A stretch of 64,000 nucleotides of DNA from Cheilinus undulatus. Its lineage: Eukaryota > Chordata > Actinopteri > Labriformes > Labridae. Shown here piece by piece: positions 1 to 13,244 of this stretch. The DNA lies in assembly GCF_018320785.1 (NCBI RefSeq), contig NC_054877.1, forward strand, positions 24,286,329 through 24,350,328, given 5' to 3'. Made by a program: the position numbers and the translations under genes. Position 1 is the stretch's first letter; the number at the start of each line of letters is the position of its first letter. The notes under the pieces are model-generated. The model did no database searches. It saw nothing but the letters and a program-made list of their open reading frames with translations, and was not told the origin of the DNA.

Positions 1-1128
1 CTTTTTTGCCCAAAAAACCCTCTTTAAAGTCAAGGTGAAAACAGATTTTTACAAAGTAATGTCAATTTGATTAAAAAAAAAAAGTAATGTAAATTAAGTA
101 ACTGCATATTCACCCCCTTTATAGTGACTGACCTAATCAACAGAGGTCCAGCCAATTAGTGCTAGTAGTCTCACAGTTAGTGAAATGGGGATCACCTGAG
201 TGCAGTGAATGTGTCTCAAGGGATTGTTATATAATGACACCTATTTCTGGAAGGTCACTGGTCACTGGTTAATTAGTATTCCTGGCTGCCATTACACCAT
301 GAAGACAAAAGAACTCTTCAAGCAACTCAGACAAAAGGTTATGGAAAAGTATCAGTCAAGAGAGGGATACAAAGAACACCTGTGAATCTGCTTAGATCAG
401 TCCACCTTTACAAACTGAGTGACTGTGCAAGAGGGAGGCTAGTGAAGGAGACCACCAAGACAACTATGACTACTCTGAAGGAGTTACAAGATTCAGCAGC
501 TGAGATGGGAGAGACTCTGTATACAGAGTTTCTTTGACATTTTCTAAATGGCAGAGAGAAAGCCACTGTTGAAGAAAGCTCATTAAATCTCTACTTGAGT
601 TCCCCCAGAGGCATGTGGGAGACTCCATGGTCAAGTGGAGGAAAGATCTTTGGTCTGATGAGACCAGAATGGTACTTTTGGCCATCAGACAAGAATGTTT
701 GGCAGACACCAAACATTGCACATCACAACAAACAGACCATTCCCACTGTGAAACACGGTGGTGGCATCATCATGCTGTGGTGATGCTTCTCCGCAGCCAG
801 CCCTGGAAGGCTTGTAAAAGAAGAGGTAAAATGAATGCAACTGCAACAAAAGGCAAAATATAGGAAAATCCCGGAGGTCTGATTCAGTCTGCAAGAGAAC
901 TTTGGCTTGAAAGAAGATTTATCCACCAAGACAATGACCTGAAGCATACAGCAGAAGCTACACAGAAAGGGTTTAAAGACAAAATTGCAGTGTCCAGATG
1001 TGCAAGCCTGATTGTGACCTATCCACACTGAATGCAATAATGCCAAATTATATTGACGAGGATTGATTTATGAAATTAATAAAAGAGTAAAACATCCAAG
1101 GGGGTGAATATTTTTATAGGCTCTGTAA
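1..1128 (+). mobile_element. Tc1/mariner transposon, decayed and internally deleted, left end off window
   Basis: The ATG at 299 opens MKTKELFKQLRQKVMEKYQS, a typical fish Tc1 transposase start, soon followed by a stop. Transposase-like text ([14 protein letters not shown], then a degraded GGGIIMLW motif) continues to about 1030, with the usual NPIE-containing section deleted. The right inverted repeat (GGGGGTGAATATTTTTATAG) ends near 1128. It lies in an asic3 intron. Confidence 0.85.
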
Positions 1129-1670
1129 ATATGGATTCACGTTATTCTTGATCTGTTATGCATTACAGCAGATGATTGAGTCTAGTGCCAAAATGCTTAT
1201 TAATTAAGTTTTTGTTTTTGAACCACTCTTGAAAAAAGTCCAGCATAAAACTTAACTACATTGGAATGCTTCTATTTAATCTGACAGACATAGTTGAATA
1301 GTTTGGGAGTTGTGCCTATTCATTCTTGGTCTGAATTAATCCAAGCTTCTGCAGCAGCTCCTCTAAAGCTCAGTAATTAAAATTTTAATTTTGTTTGTTT
1401 TATGCTGACATCAAACTAAGTATAAATAATGTCAGGTTGTGGTTTTATGAGGCCTTATGTGTAGAGGTAAATGCCCAGTTGCTTGATATGCACATAAAAC
1501 ATTAAAAAACACAACTTACAGTTCTTGCACGTTGGTTCTACAGAACAAAAAATACAAAATATTATTTGTTGAATATGAAGAAGTGATTCCCCTCATTCTC
1601 CAGTCTCATTAATAAGCTAAGCTAACTAGCTGCTGGCTTTGTTTCACGTTTATTGTACAGTAATCAAATG

Positions 1671-2350
1671 GTGCATTTCCACTAAGCAGTTTACAACAGC
1701 TTGGTTCAGTACAGTCTGGCACAGTTTGACTCAGTAAACTCTGATCTTTCTTGTATTTCCACAGCTTTTGTACGTCCAGTCTTTTTGGAAGTAGTGGTAA
1801 TTCAAGCTTCTTTTAGAAGGTTGCTCTCTTCTGCAGAATGAGTGATGAATGTGTTGAACTTTGGTGGTTATTGCCACAAACCTCTGCACAGTAATTTAAA
1901 CGCAGTAAAACTAGCGAGGAGTAAAGCGTGTGGAGTAATTTGTGATCTAAAACCTGCTTTCCTTTTTAATTATTGCGATGCTTCCTGATCCTTTGGTCTG
2001 TACATGTTTAAAACGTGATTTCCAGTTGATTTATTGTCTGTTTTCACCCAAAGAAACTTGATTTTGTTGATTCTTCAATATTAAGCCCATCGATCTGGAT
2101 CTGGATGAGTGTATTAAGTCTGCAGTTCCCAACTAGTATTATTTTTGTTTTATGTAAACTTGATTTATTTAATTTAAACCATTTTTAATATTCCTTAATT
2201 CTACAGTGATTTCATGTAATAACTGTTTCAAGTCACTGCTACAACAAAAGATATTTGTACTTGGCAGGTTGTGTTAATTTATGAATTTGTCAAATGAAAA
2301 CACTTGTGTACCATATCAAACTGAACTGAACCAGACTGGTGTAAATACTG
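1671..2350. repeat. Non-autonomous DNA element with GGTGCATTTCCAC-type ends
   Basis: The left end GGTGCATTTCCACTAAG is followed by GGTTCAGTACAG; the right end, read on the - strand, has TTTACACCAGTCTGGTTCAG. The same end type recurs at 21759 and 23230. No ORF. Confidence 0.5.
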
Positions 2351-2455
2351 TTAAAGTGGTATCAACTTTATGATCTGACTCAGAAAAAAATCTATTGTTG
2401 ATCATAATGCTGCCTTCCCTCTGTGACTAATGCTTTCTAATGTTTTTGCATTTAG

Positions 2456-5400
2456 GTGTTTAAGGATAAGGTTTTGGGTTACTTCATGCGCAAGAAACGG
2501 CCACAGCGTTGTCAAAGTGACAATCTGGTAATTTAACTCTCACAATGCATCTGATTGAATGAATGGATGTGATTTGACATTCGATGAGCGCAGGAGCAAC
2601 TACGACAATAAAAAATGTCTGCTGATGCTGGCTGGAAATGCTTTTTAATAAACAGCACTAGAGAGAGAACAAAGCCTCAACACATTATGTAGGCATAAAT
2701 TTCAATTTCCAGTGCATGAACGATGCATTGTGCAGTAAAAGATAGTTATTAATTATACATAAACATTGTTTTTATTGCACATAATGAATGTTTGATTTGT
2801 GAATTTTTATTACACAGATTCAGTACGGGTTGTTTACACAGTGAATATTAAAAAGAAGCCGCACAAATCGTTCTCTATGATGACAAATATCTACAATAGT
2901 TTCAAGATAGAATGTAAATTAACATTAACAAGTGGAACTGACTTTATAGGCTTCCTTTTAACATTTGCTGTATTTCAAGTGTTTTGCCACTTGACTTCCC
3001 TTAAGCTAAAGGACATTGACATACAGCAGTAAATTGTGCACCCTACTCTTAATTAACTTTTTATCATGAATCAAAAAGTCCTTGACAGAGTTGATTTCAC
3101 CTCAGTTTTGATTATTTACACTCTATACAGAAGCTTCCTCACATCAACCTGCATTCACAGCTCACTCAGAGCAAGAGAAGCTGCCACTCTCTTGTCTTAC
3201 TGGTTAATATCTGACATGATGATCCAGTAAAACTCATAAAAGATCTGTACAAGAGAAGAGGGAAGAATAAGCAGAAAGCAGAACAAGATAAAGAGGTCTG
3301 GGGATTTTATTAACATTTCATGATCAACTCATTCTCTACCCCTTGAAGGCAATAAAACCCATTTAAAGTTCCAGATGAAAATGAGAGTAATATGAGGCAT
3401 TTCTGTTCTGCCCTACATCACTTCATTTTGTCGAGCCCAGCGGTTTAACACAGCAGGTCCAGAGGCACCTCCACTTCCCCTGCAGACGGTTATGTAAGCT
3501 TTACACTGAGCAGTTAAGGAATTATTTATAACTGAAATGTGTCTTCTTTATATCAGTAATCAGAGAATGCAGCACAGGCTGCTGAATCAAGCCTGAAGCG
3601 AAGGATGGAGAGGTCTGTTTTACAGGCTGCAGAGAGAGAAACATTACTCCTAACTTCTGTTGGAAAAAGTTCTTGTCTTCACAAGGCAAAAGGTGAACAC
3701 GTGTGTTGCAGAGCTATGACTGCAAACACAATTTTTGTTTGTGCAGAAAAAGCTTGTGAATTTCCTTTTAAAAGTGTCAAATCATAAACTGAGCACATAG
3801 AGCATTTATTTTTGACAACACAGATTTTTTCTAAAAAGTCCATATTTTCATATAACATTTTTTGATGTCCATGTTTGTTCTGTCATTAAGCTCCTATGAG
3901 AGGGTTTATGTAGTTATGAAACAAAACAAAAAAAAGGCTGCCTATGACATGATTGGTTTTTTTCTTTTTAGTCATTTTTGATGCTTGTGAACACTGCTGC
4001 AGGGTAGGCGTCAGACAAAGGGATTTCCTGCATGCTGCCAAAAAAGCGTTTTTAATTTTTTCTTCTGCCAAAGATTCTAAGTGATATAACTTTTTTTTAA
4101 AGGAAATCAGGATTTCATCAGAAAGCATGACTTGTGCATATACAGAGTAAGATCAGCAAAGAGATAGAGGGATTTGTTTTGTACACAAAGGGGCGCCAAA
4201 ACTGGCAGACACTTAAAGTTCTTCAATGGAGCTTTTTATTTTCTAAATTCACTATCTAAAGCTCTTGTGATATGTTGACACCAGGTTAGAGAACAAATTT
4301 AAATTTAAAACAAATTTAAATGAATATGAATGCCTCTATGTGACCTACAAAGGCAAACGAGGCCAACAGGGATAAGACTGATAATTTCTATTCACTGGTT
4401 GTTAATGCCTGTGACAGCTGTCAGCAGGTGGGTGTCACACAAAGAGGGTTGAAATTGCTGCAGAACCAGCCTTTAGGAGTGATATAATCTATTGGTAAAA
4501 GAAAGTCTGATTATTTTTTTCATCAAAGGACATGATCAGCAGAAAGATCTCAAAGGAGCTTTTATAAAGGGATGACCCCAAGTGTTAAAAAAAATGAAGC
4601 TAGTGTGCAAGAAACTGTTATCAGTTTATCATAGTTATCAGGTGGACCATGGTAGCTGTTTGTCTGGAGGCTTGAGGCCCACCTCAGCTTCTGCACTTTG
4701 TAGGCCAACCTAAAGTAGGGATCAGTACTAATACACACCTTAGGCCAGTTACACACTAGATGATTTTCAAATCTTAAACGATTTTAAAAATGTGGGAGAC
4801 CACTGACATAAGGACAAATTCAGTGTTTCAACTTATAATTCTCTGAGCAAATCTGGCCCAGAATCGGTCTACAAATCCTGTAGTGTGTGGCCAGCCTTAC
4901 CCCTACTTTTTGCGCATTCTTGTCCAGGGATTGGGTGTCCCAATTCTTGCTGGAAAGGAAAGATTGGGTAAACTGCTGGGGGTACATGACTTTTAAAATG
5001 GAGATATTCTGGAGGCACACTCCAAACTAAGTGTTATGGGAAATCTCCTAGAGCCTTGTGAATCATAAGTAAGATTTGAGAATACAACAAAAATCTGATT
5101 TTAATGTTATTTCAATGCATAATGGTCCATTTGTTTAGAACTAGTACAATTTCTTTGGGGAGATTTCATCACTTCACCTTGTATCTCTGTTCTCTAAGGA
5201 GAAAGGGGGCAATTAAAATCAGGGGGTAGGGGTAAAAGGTAAAATGGGACAGAGCCTACACTTGACAGCATTTCCAATATGGCATCTACCACTGATGGGC
5301 TTCCGAAGATGGTTTCAGAAACCAATGGGTGACATCTCTGAGACTACATCCATGTTTTAAACACTGTCCTTTTTATATTAAGTTAATATAACAGACATGA

Positions 5401-7708
5401 ACACGGCTTTCCTTCTAATGAAATTCAACTTTTAGATTTAAAAAGTCAAGCCTAACGGCCACTTCATCTTGTTCTTTTTAAGACTCTGGGACCACCAGTC
5501 ATGTCTCAAGTTCGAATGAAAGCTCAAAGCCACTAATCCCTCATTAAAGCTGACTGTAGGGGTAGAAACACTAACAAAGACTAAAAAATTTCTCTGTTCT
5601 GGTGCTGTTTTCATAAAAAGCATTAAGTCAGATTTTTGTAAAGGGGGATGATTCCTTTTGTCCCTGAGGACTTCGTATCTACTAGTTTGCATCCAGCTTT
5701 ATTGGCAGAATCTCAGAAATGCTCTGTTGTCTGTCACACAAGCCCAAGACTTTTTCCTCTCTAAAGTTCTCTTTGCATGCCAGATATTTTTCCTCAAATT
5801 GGTGAAAAGCCATGGGTTTGTCTCTGCATGCACACTGTGATCTTGCATGCTTGGTTGCTTCAGGTTCAGCAGTTTGTTTGATGGCTGAAGAAAATATAGA
5901 AAAGAAGAAATTTATTTTGTTTTGCAGAAGTGGAAATATGTTTAATAAGAAATGAAGCTCAGAGGGAAACTATTTTAGTTTTCAGAGGAGAATTTTTTGT
6001 GAATTTAAGCAGCAGTAGAGGAAGCATTTATTTAGTGGGATTTGATAGAGTGATGTGTTCTGTATTCTCCCCCTCTTCATGTTGTGTTCTTACAATAATC
6101 CATTCTTTTGTATTTCCTTTCTTTCATATCCAGTAACCATTTTTCAACTAGTCCATTGTCACATCTTTTCACAAACAACCTGACAGTAAAGTACAGTAAC
6201 ACACTGAGTGTTTCAGTAGATGCTATTTTAAGCCTGCAGTGTCTTTTATTGTCCTCCGTGATCATCGGCACTTCTGGATGACAGTTTTTGGCTTTCTTTT
6301 CCCCTCCGTATCAAAGACAGAAATATTTAGCAGCCATCTTCCTTTAGTATCTTAATCATATCATTATGGGAAAATGCTGTCTTGCAGTATCCCCCATAAG
6401 GTAAACTATGAGCATTTGCATTGTGTTTTATTTTCATTTCAGTCACCCTCACCCATCTTTCTTTTCATCATGTCTATTCCAGGAGTTTCCAGAGAACCCA
6501 ACCAGCCCTGGTGTCACGCCTAATCATGCCCCCAGGTAGCACACCCCACTGATAATAGATGCTCCCTCCCATGCTGTCCCTCTCTTTCATACATACCTGA
6601 ATCCATCTCATACATCATCTCCTCCGTAGCTGTAAATGATTCAGTTGGCTTTAGTCAACAAAAAAGAGGGGTGATTATCCGACTGCAGTGAGCATTTTTA
6701 TTTCTGCCTCAGTGTCAGGAAAGGTTGTGTGCTTCTCTATTTATCTGCACAGCAGAAGACATGAGTTGGTTGGATTCTCCCAGTGCATAAAGATTTGACT
6801 CTCTGCATTATGCAAAACTTGCTCTTTCCACAGAATAATAATGCTTTCTTTCCCATAGGATAAAGAGCAGTACTCCTGTGAGAACAGATAACGTATTTAT
6901 TGAATTGTTGTGCAAAAACCACAAGAGATCTATTTGTTCCTCTGCAGCAGAGAGGTCCATTTAGAGGCAACGCATTTGAGGCTGGTGCCAGATAACATCA
7001 CTAGATGCATTACTTTGTGATGTTATCGCAGGTCTGCATGCAGTGAGTTTGCACAGAACACAAAATGGTTCTTTGTCTGCTGGAATAGCCTTTTTTTGCC
7101 ATGGGAATACCAATGTGTGTTATCCACATATCAGCACTTAATCAGCAAGCATTCACTCACAAACGGGCTAATGCAGACATGTGGATGTATGGACTTCCAT
7201 ATCTTTGACAATCTAACATGCTAGTGTAAAAACAGGACTAAAAATATGCTGTTTTCTTTCTCTTCTCCCTCCTTTCATTCATCTTTTCCCCACCTTCTCC
7301 TGATTTTCTTTAAACTCTTCTCACTACCTGTGAAACATGCAATGTGGCTGATGCTGGATCCTCCAAATTTTTTGGTTTCATCACCCCATCATGGTCCACA
7401 TATGTTTCTGTCATTCACCGTCTTTTTGCCGTACATCCTATCTGTGTATGTGAGGCATTAATCACATATTTGTTTCCCATTTTTATTTTTTTCTTGTTTC
7501 TTCCACGTCCCTATGTTGTCCCCACTGTGGCTTATTTAATTGGTTCATCCCTATCATCACCTTCCCCATCCTCCCTCCCGTAACCCGTTTGAACTCGTCT
7601 CCCCTCCTCCCCCTCCCTCTGTTTTGCAGAGCACCTGTGACACCCTCCGGAGTCACTCGGACAGTCTCGGATTCACGCCGAACATGTTACCTCGTCACCC
7701 GACTCTAG
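2456..7708 (+). CDS. asic3: Acid-sensing ion channel, ASIC3-like, C-terminal exons only (partial)
   Basis: Seen: three terminal coding exons at 2456-2527, 6483-6535 and 7630-7708, with good AG acceptors and GT donors. The first starts VFKDKVLGYF, the stretch just after the second transmembrane helix of ASIC channels; from memory mammalian ASIC3 has VFRDKVLGYF. Joining all three gives a tail ending RTCYLVTRL and a TAG at 7706-7708, very close to the mammalian ASIC3 end (CYLVTQL), a C-terminal PDZ-binding motif. ASICs are proton-gated Na+ channels of the DEG/ENaC family in the plasma membrane of neurons. The ectodomain and both membrane helices lie upstream of the window. Neighbour cdk5 is convergent, as expected from human ASIC3-CDK5 linkage. 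Skipping the middle exon gives a different, ASIC1-like end at 7734. Teleost databases may call this gene asic1c or asic1-like. Confidence 0.85.
2528..6482 (+). other. asic3 intron, no other gene seen
   Basis: AT-rich intron. The small frames inside have no recognisable domain. At about 4745-4895 a short MITE-like unit has ends resembling CACACACTAGATGATTTT and its complement. Otherwise featureless to me. Confidence 0.5.
6483..6535 (+). CDS. asic3: asic3 53-nt frame-switching cassette exon
   Basis: Acceptor after a pyrimidine-rich tract ends at 6482; donor gtagca begins at 6536. The exon is entered in phase 0, encodes 17 residues starting EFPENPTSPG and leaves two bases (AG). Because 53 is not a multiple of 3, including it moves the last exon into the ASIC3-type frame, and skipping it leaves the ASIC1-type frame open. 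It corresponds in position to the proline-rich linker between KVLGYF and the PDZ-ligand tail in mammalian ASIC3. Whether it is alternative or constitutive cannot be seen without transcripts. Confidence 0.65.
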
Positions 7709-7734
7709 GCAACTTTGAGGAGTTTGCCTGTTGA
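7630..7734 (+). CDS. asic3: asic3 last exon, open in two frames
   Basis: Frame 0 (direct splice from 2527) reads 34 residues, STCDTLRSHS to GNFEEFAC, TGA at 7732-7734; it resembles the ASIC1 end (CESLRGH to GTFEDFTC). The other frame (after the 53-nt exon) reads APVTPSGVTRTVSDS then RRTCYLVTRL, TAG at 7706-7708, resembling the ASIC3 end. The overlap is about 76 bp. Both similarities are judged from memory of the human proteins. Confidence 0.7.
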   Translation, partial: STCDTLRSHSDSLGFTPNMLPRHPTLGNFEEFAC

Positions 7735-7841
7735 CAACATAAAGTTAGGGGGTTGTGGGTGGGGGCACATCTGGGGAACTTGACAGCAAACTGTGAAATA
7801 ATGTATGTATTTAACAGAAAAACTGGTTGAGTGTGTAACTC

Positions 7842-7847
7842 AATAAA
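7842..7847 (+). terminator. Candidate poly(A) signal of asic3
   Basis: AATAAA about 110 bases after the last asic3 stop codons, the first canonical hexamer downstream. It implies a short 3' UTR. Position-only inference. Confidence 0.5.
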
Positions 7848-9076
7848 AAACATATAGTAGAGTTTATCAATGCCTGAATAGAAATAGGAAACTATCATCT
7901 GAAGTAAAAGAGACCACTTCCAAAACAGAACTCAGGTTTAACTGCCATGTCAAGGCATCAGTGTTAATTTATTCATGTTTCATTTTGTCAGGTTGTTTTC
8001 TCTGAAATGGTCACTTTGGAGCAGTCAAGGAAAATATGTCCAAAAACAAGTTTCTGATCAGTGTTGATGAGTTGAATACAGTACTGTTGTGCTAGTTTTG
8101 CTGTACATCAATCCAAGGGAAAAAAAAAACAAAAAACAGAAACCATCTGGATTGGTATGTGTAGCATTGCAGCTTCCTATCAATGTTATGTCTCCAGCAT
8201 TTAACCAATGCTGCATTCAGTGACCTTATTCTTGTCACCACTTTGAACAGGAGAGCTTTTTTTTTTCTTGTAGAAGTCTGCTCCATTTACCGAGCTGATT
8301 GTGGGATAAAAGAGCTGCTCATTCTTGAATCAAAACACCAGATGAGTGTTTAATGTTGCCTTTTGCTACTATGAGGCTTAGTCTCATTTACTAGATGACT
8401 GTGCTTATTCAACTTCAAAACAGTAAAGGAACTTCATTATTTGTATATAATATGCAAGTTTTGTTCCACGTTGGCCACCAGGACAAGATGACAGACTTGG
8501 ACGTTTTTGTCACTTTTTACACTCAGAAGAAGAGAGTAAGGAGGCCTGGAAAGGCTAATGATTGTATGTTTTTATCTTTATATAGCTAATATTCCAGTTT
8601 TCATTGTTTTCCTGTTTTTTTGGGATGGCGTTGCTGTGCTATCACAAAAGAAAAATATATATATGCTAGCATGAAGCTTGCTGTAAAAGTCGGCCCCTTA
8701 TATACACAGAATAAGAGAAACAATCAGGCTTTCCTTTTTGCCTTTTTAAAATCTTGAATACTGTGTCTTACAGGTGTTCATCAGCACAATACCCCATGAT
8801 CGTTATCGATAGAGGTGAGGCGTATTGGTGACATGCTTGAAATTGAAAGAAATGTGTAAATATCTGCAGTTAAATGCCATAAAGAAATTCTACATGTGAC
8901 ACTGGTTAAATATATAGTCGTATACAGTAAATATAGTGTTTTGATCTCTCTGTAAACTCGAGGGAATTTGGACTTTTTATCTGATTGGATCGTGTCTTAG
9001 AGTTTTCAGTGATAATAAAGTGACTGACATTTAAATGGAGTTTATAAGATTGAAGAAAATTGCCTCAAAACATCTA
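7848..9076. other. Intergenic DNA downstream of asic3
   Basis: AT-rich, no exon-like reading frame or clear repeat recognised apart from homopolymer runs. Confidence 0.4.
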
Positions 9077-10642
9077 CACACATGGACAAATTTGTTTTTA
9101 CCCTTCCATTAAAGAAAGAAAAACCCACAATGGTCACTGAAATAAGTTGAAACTGACAAAAGTAATAATCAATAAAATTTCACTTAAAATTAACTAATAA
9201 AAATCACACATTACCTTTGATTTGTGGTTCGACAGAATCATTAAAAAAGCAAACTAATGAAACTGGCATGGACAAAAATGATGGTACACTTAATATTTTG
9301 TTGCACAACCTTTTGAGGTAGTCACTTCAATCAAGTGATTTCTGTAACTCTTAATGAGACTTCTGCACCTGTATTTCTGCACAGGTATTCTGGCCCACTC
9401 CTGGTGAGCAAACATCTCCAGCTGTCTCAGGTTTGAAGGGTGCCTTCTCCAGACTGCATGTTTCAGCTCCTTCCACAGATGTTCAATAGGATTTAGATCA
9501 GGGCTCATAGAGGGCCATCAGAACAGTCTAGTGTTTTTTTAACCATCCTTGGGTGCTTTTGGCTGTGTGTTTTGGGTCTTTATCCTGTTGGAGGACCCAT
9601 GACCTGCGACTGAGACCAAGCTATCTGACACTGGGCAGTACATTTCGCTCCAAAATGCCTTGATAGTCTTGGGCTTTCATTGTACCCTGCACGGATTTGA
9701 GACACCCTGGGCCAGTAGTTACAGTAGTTACAGTGTTCTTTTCTTTGTATGCTTCATTTTTGCATCTGTGTAGAGCTATGGCTTTCCAAAAAGCTCCAGT
9801 TTTGTCTCATCTGTCCAAAGAACATTCTCTTTATGGCATGTAAATATGCATTTTGGTAAGTTCCAATCTTGCTTTTTTTTATGATTTGCTTTCAACAGTG
9901 GAGTCTTCTTCTGTTGTCTTCCTTTAAGTCCACTTTGGCTCTAACAGCAATGGATGGTGCATCCTGACACTGATGTACCTTGACCTTGGAGTTCAACTCT
10001 AATCTATTTGGAAGTTGTTCTGGGCTCTTTGGTTACCATTTGTATTATCTGTCTCTTCAATTTGTCTTCTTGTGGCCACATCCAGGGTGGTTGGCTGCAG
10101 TCCAATGGACCTTAAACTCCTGAATAATATGTGTACCTGTAGTTACTGGGACATCAAGCTGTTTGGAGATGGTCTTATAGCCTTTACCTTTAACATGCTT
10201 GCATGTATGCATAATTGTATTTCTAATATCCTGGGACAACTGCCTCCATAGCTTTCTGTGCTCTATGTTCAGTGTGGTACACACCATGATGCCAAACAGC
10301 ACAGTGAATACTTTTCACCCTTTAAATAGGCAGACTGACTGATTACAAGTTTAAAGACACCTATGCTGCTGTTTAAAGGACACACCTTAGTTGAATGTGT
10401 AGCTATGGTCAAAATTATTTCACATCTTTTCTAGGGGTACCATCAATTTTGGCAAGGCTAGTTTGTTTTTCAAAATGATTCTGTTGAACTACAATTCAAA
10501 AGCAATGTCTGATTTTCATCAGCTAATTTTAATTAAATTTTTATATGTTAATAGTTTTTTAGTTTCAAGTTATTTCAGTGACTGTTGTGGGTTTTTCTTT
10601 CTTTAATGGAAAAAAGAGAACCAACAATTTTGTCCACGTGTG
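9077..10642 (-). mobile_element. Full-length but inactive Tc1-like transposon with long inverted repeats
   Basis: The ends match as inverted repeats of about 215 bp (left CACACATGGACAAATTTGT; right, read on the - strand, CACACGTGGACAAAATTGT). On the - strand the N-terminal helix-turn-helix region (10302-10057, KGYKTISKQLDVPVTT) and C-terminal catalytic region (9508-9290, MSPDLNPIEHLWKELKHAV) are open but separated by stops and frameshifts. TA target site at left, mutated at right. Confidence 0.88.
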
Positions 10643-13244
10643 AAAATCACCTCAGCAGCATTCACTTTGGTTCATTTATAAAGGAAATGCATTGTACAAT
10701 TTCACCATTGTCTTTTTATCAATATAATTATTATTCCAGAACATGTAATTGGTCACAAATAACACTTTGTGATGTATAAATGATCAAGTATAATAATAAA
10801 CTCTATATTTACCCATCTTACTCATGTACACAATTTTTCTTCTTATCTCTGTGTGAGTCGAGTTCCTGGTTGTTGTTTTTTTTAATGTGAAATCCTTGAC
10901 ACTACAGTTATAGACTTGTACATACATTATCCTCACTATAAATAAATTCAGAGATATTTCTTTTCTATGTGAAACTTTAAAGTATAATGCCAATCAAGTG
11001 CGTGGTGTTCATAACACTGTAGCTTTATTACTCTATTGTCTGTGTATTAGATGACTGTTGATGTGAAGCACAAACCCCTTGGAGATCAGCCATCACTTAA
11101 AAGCCAATGACCGGACGTCTATGGTTGTGACTACCTTTTAAGGCTGTAGTTGTTACCTAAACATACTGTTACTCATGGTGTTTAAAAAAAAAAAAAAAAA
11201 GAAAAAAGAGTAGTCTCCAAGTGGAGCAACAGAGACTGTATCCAAACAGGAATATTTATATTCAGGAAGAGGAAAAAGATGAATAATCAGTGGTGTTACT
11301 GTTTGTTGTGAGCAATAAATGCACTGAAATCAGATTTAACTGTGATCAAATAAACATAAAGAGATATATTTGGCATCCCCATCTCCAATTCATGATGAAC
11401 TCAACAGCTGGAATGGATGGAGTGAGCAGCTGCCACCTGCAACACAGATGTATGATACGAAAACTGTAAATTTACCATCATCAGCCAAATGCCAATTCAT
11501 GTTACACAATGATGCTATTCTGATGATGCTGCATTGCCATGAGGACTCTTGAGTGCGTGTGTGTCATGTTGTCTGGTTAAAAAGCATAAAATGACCTAGC
11601 ATTTACCCCAAACTGTGGCTAAGGGATTTGTGAAAATGTCCTGGGTCTCTTACCTCTCTCTCCCCACCCCCTGCCTTACTACCTGTCGAAGAACAGCAGA
11701 GTGTATGTGAACTGGCAAAAACTATAACTGAACTGTTTGTGCTCATAAAGTAGTCATCAAATGATATTTAACGCATAGTTATGGCCAAGTAGAAAACCGT
11801 AATCTATATTTCTGTCACCCAGCGCCTAGATTTGAACTATTTTAATCCTTATTTCATATCAGCCATTCCTGCATGAACATTGTGTATTCCTATTATCTCT
11901 GGTCTCTTAATGTAATCTTAGCCATGATACTCACTTTGTCAAGTCAAAACATGTATATTTGGAGCCAGATGAATCAAAATCCTGTTCCCAAATTCATGGG
12001 TTAAGTCTCTTAGTACTACAAAAATCCTCCACAAACCAGGCTTGGGATTGTGCAATATTCAAAAGGAAGATAATGCGCAGACTAGAAAACCTGCTATCTT
12101 TCTGTTAGGTTTTATGGATCACATAAATTAGGCTTGAAGTATAACAAAAATGTGCCTTCAAGTGTGGTTATGAGCGTTTACACCAAGGTTTTTATGCGCA
12201 CAAACCTCCTAGGAACTGAACTTGCTTCATCTGGCTCTATGTGCTTTATGTGCATTTTATTGTAGATATGTGATTTTAACTCTGAACTGTACATTAAATA
12301 GTTAATACAAACTGAATGATGTGGAGTGTAGTCAAATTTTCGTGACATTTAAAATCTCTTTACAGAGAAGCAGCACTGCATGCCATCTTAGAGGCTGTGA
12401 CAAAAAACACTGATCATTGGTTAGAGGGGAGCACAACTCTGTTGAAGATAAGGTGAGGTCACAGATTTCCATGCACCAGTAATTATTTCAACATTTCAAT
12501 ACAAAGGATGGGTTGTTTACTTCTGTCCTGTGGAGGAGAGTGGCCTTTACTGGTTTAACGCTTTTAAATTTTAAAACCTCATCTTGGATTGTGGCTTTTT
12601 ATCTAGTTGAGAACACAGAGAATGTTCCAATCATTACATTGCTTCAATAAGCTTAAGCAGGTAGGTCCTTTTTATAGCACCTAACATAAGTCAGCATATA
12701 ATCCGCAGAACCAAGGTGTCGTAGATGTCATCGAGCCATGTTGTAGTTTGTTTACACCCAAAAAGTAGCTTTTTATTTCTTTGTAGTTACATAAAAAAGT
12801 GTAAAAAATTCACTCTCAGATAGTGTATAAGAAATTGCTCAGAGTGTTTGTGGCCAAACATGACAACATACTCAAATAACAAAATAATATACATTTTTTT
12901 AATTATTATTTACTTTTATTGCATTATTTCTTAAAACTATTTTATGTACTTCATGCAAACTAAAATTCCTTGAAGGGTGTTGTTATACTTAGGATGCTTG
13001 TGGCCAAAAATGGATGCCACATAATATATGTTTATAATTTTTTTTAACACTGCATGAAAAAAATCCCCTTTTCCCCATTAATTTTAATTCAAGATCAGAC
13101 CTGATCAGAAATATGAAATATTGATTTCTGGGGGGAATTTAACCCTTTAATTGCTAGTTTAAGTGCAAGCCCCTAATTTTTGTAATGTAAAACAAAAATT
13201 ATTAAGATTTGTACTTCAAGTCCTGCAATAATGTCAGTGTGCAC

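Noticed and set aside
723-1046. 107-codon - frame
   Set aside because: Antisense of the decayed Tc1 element.
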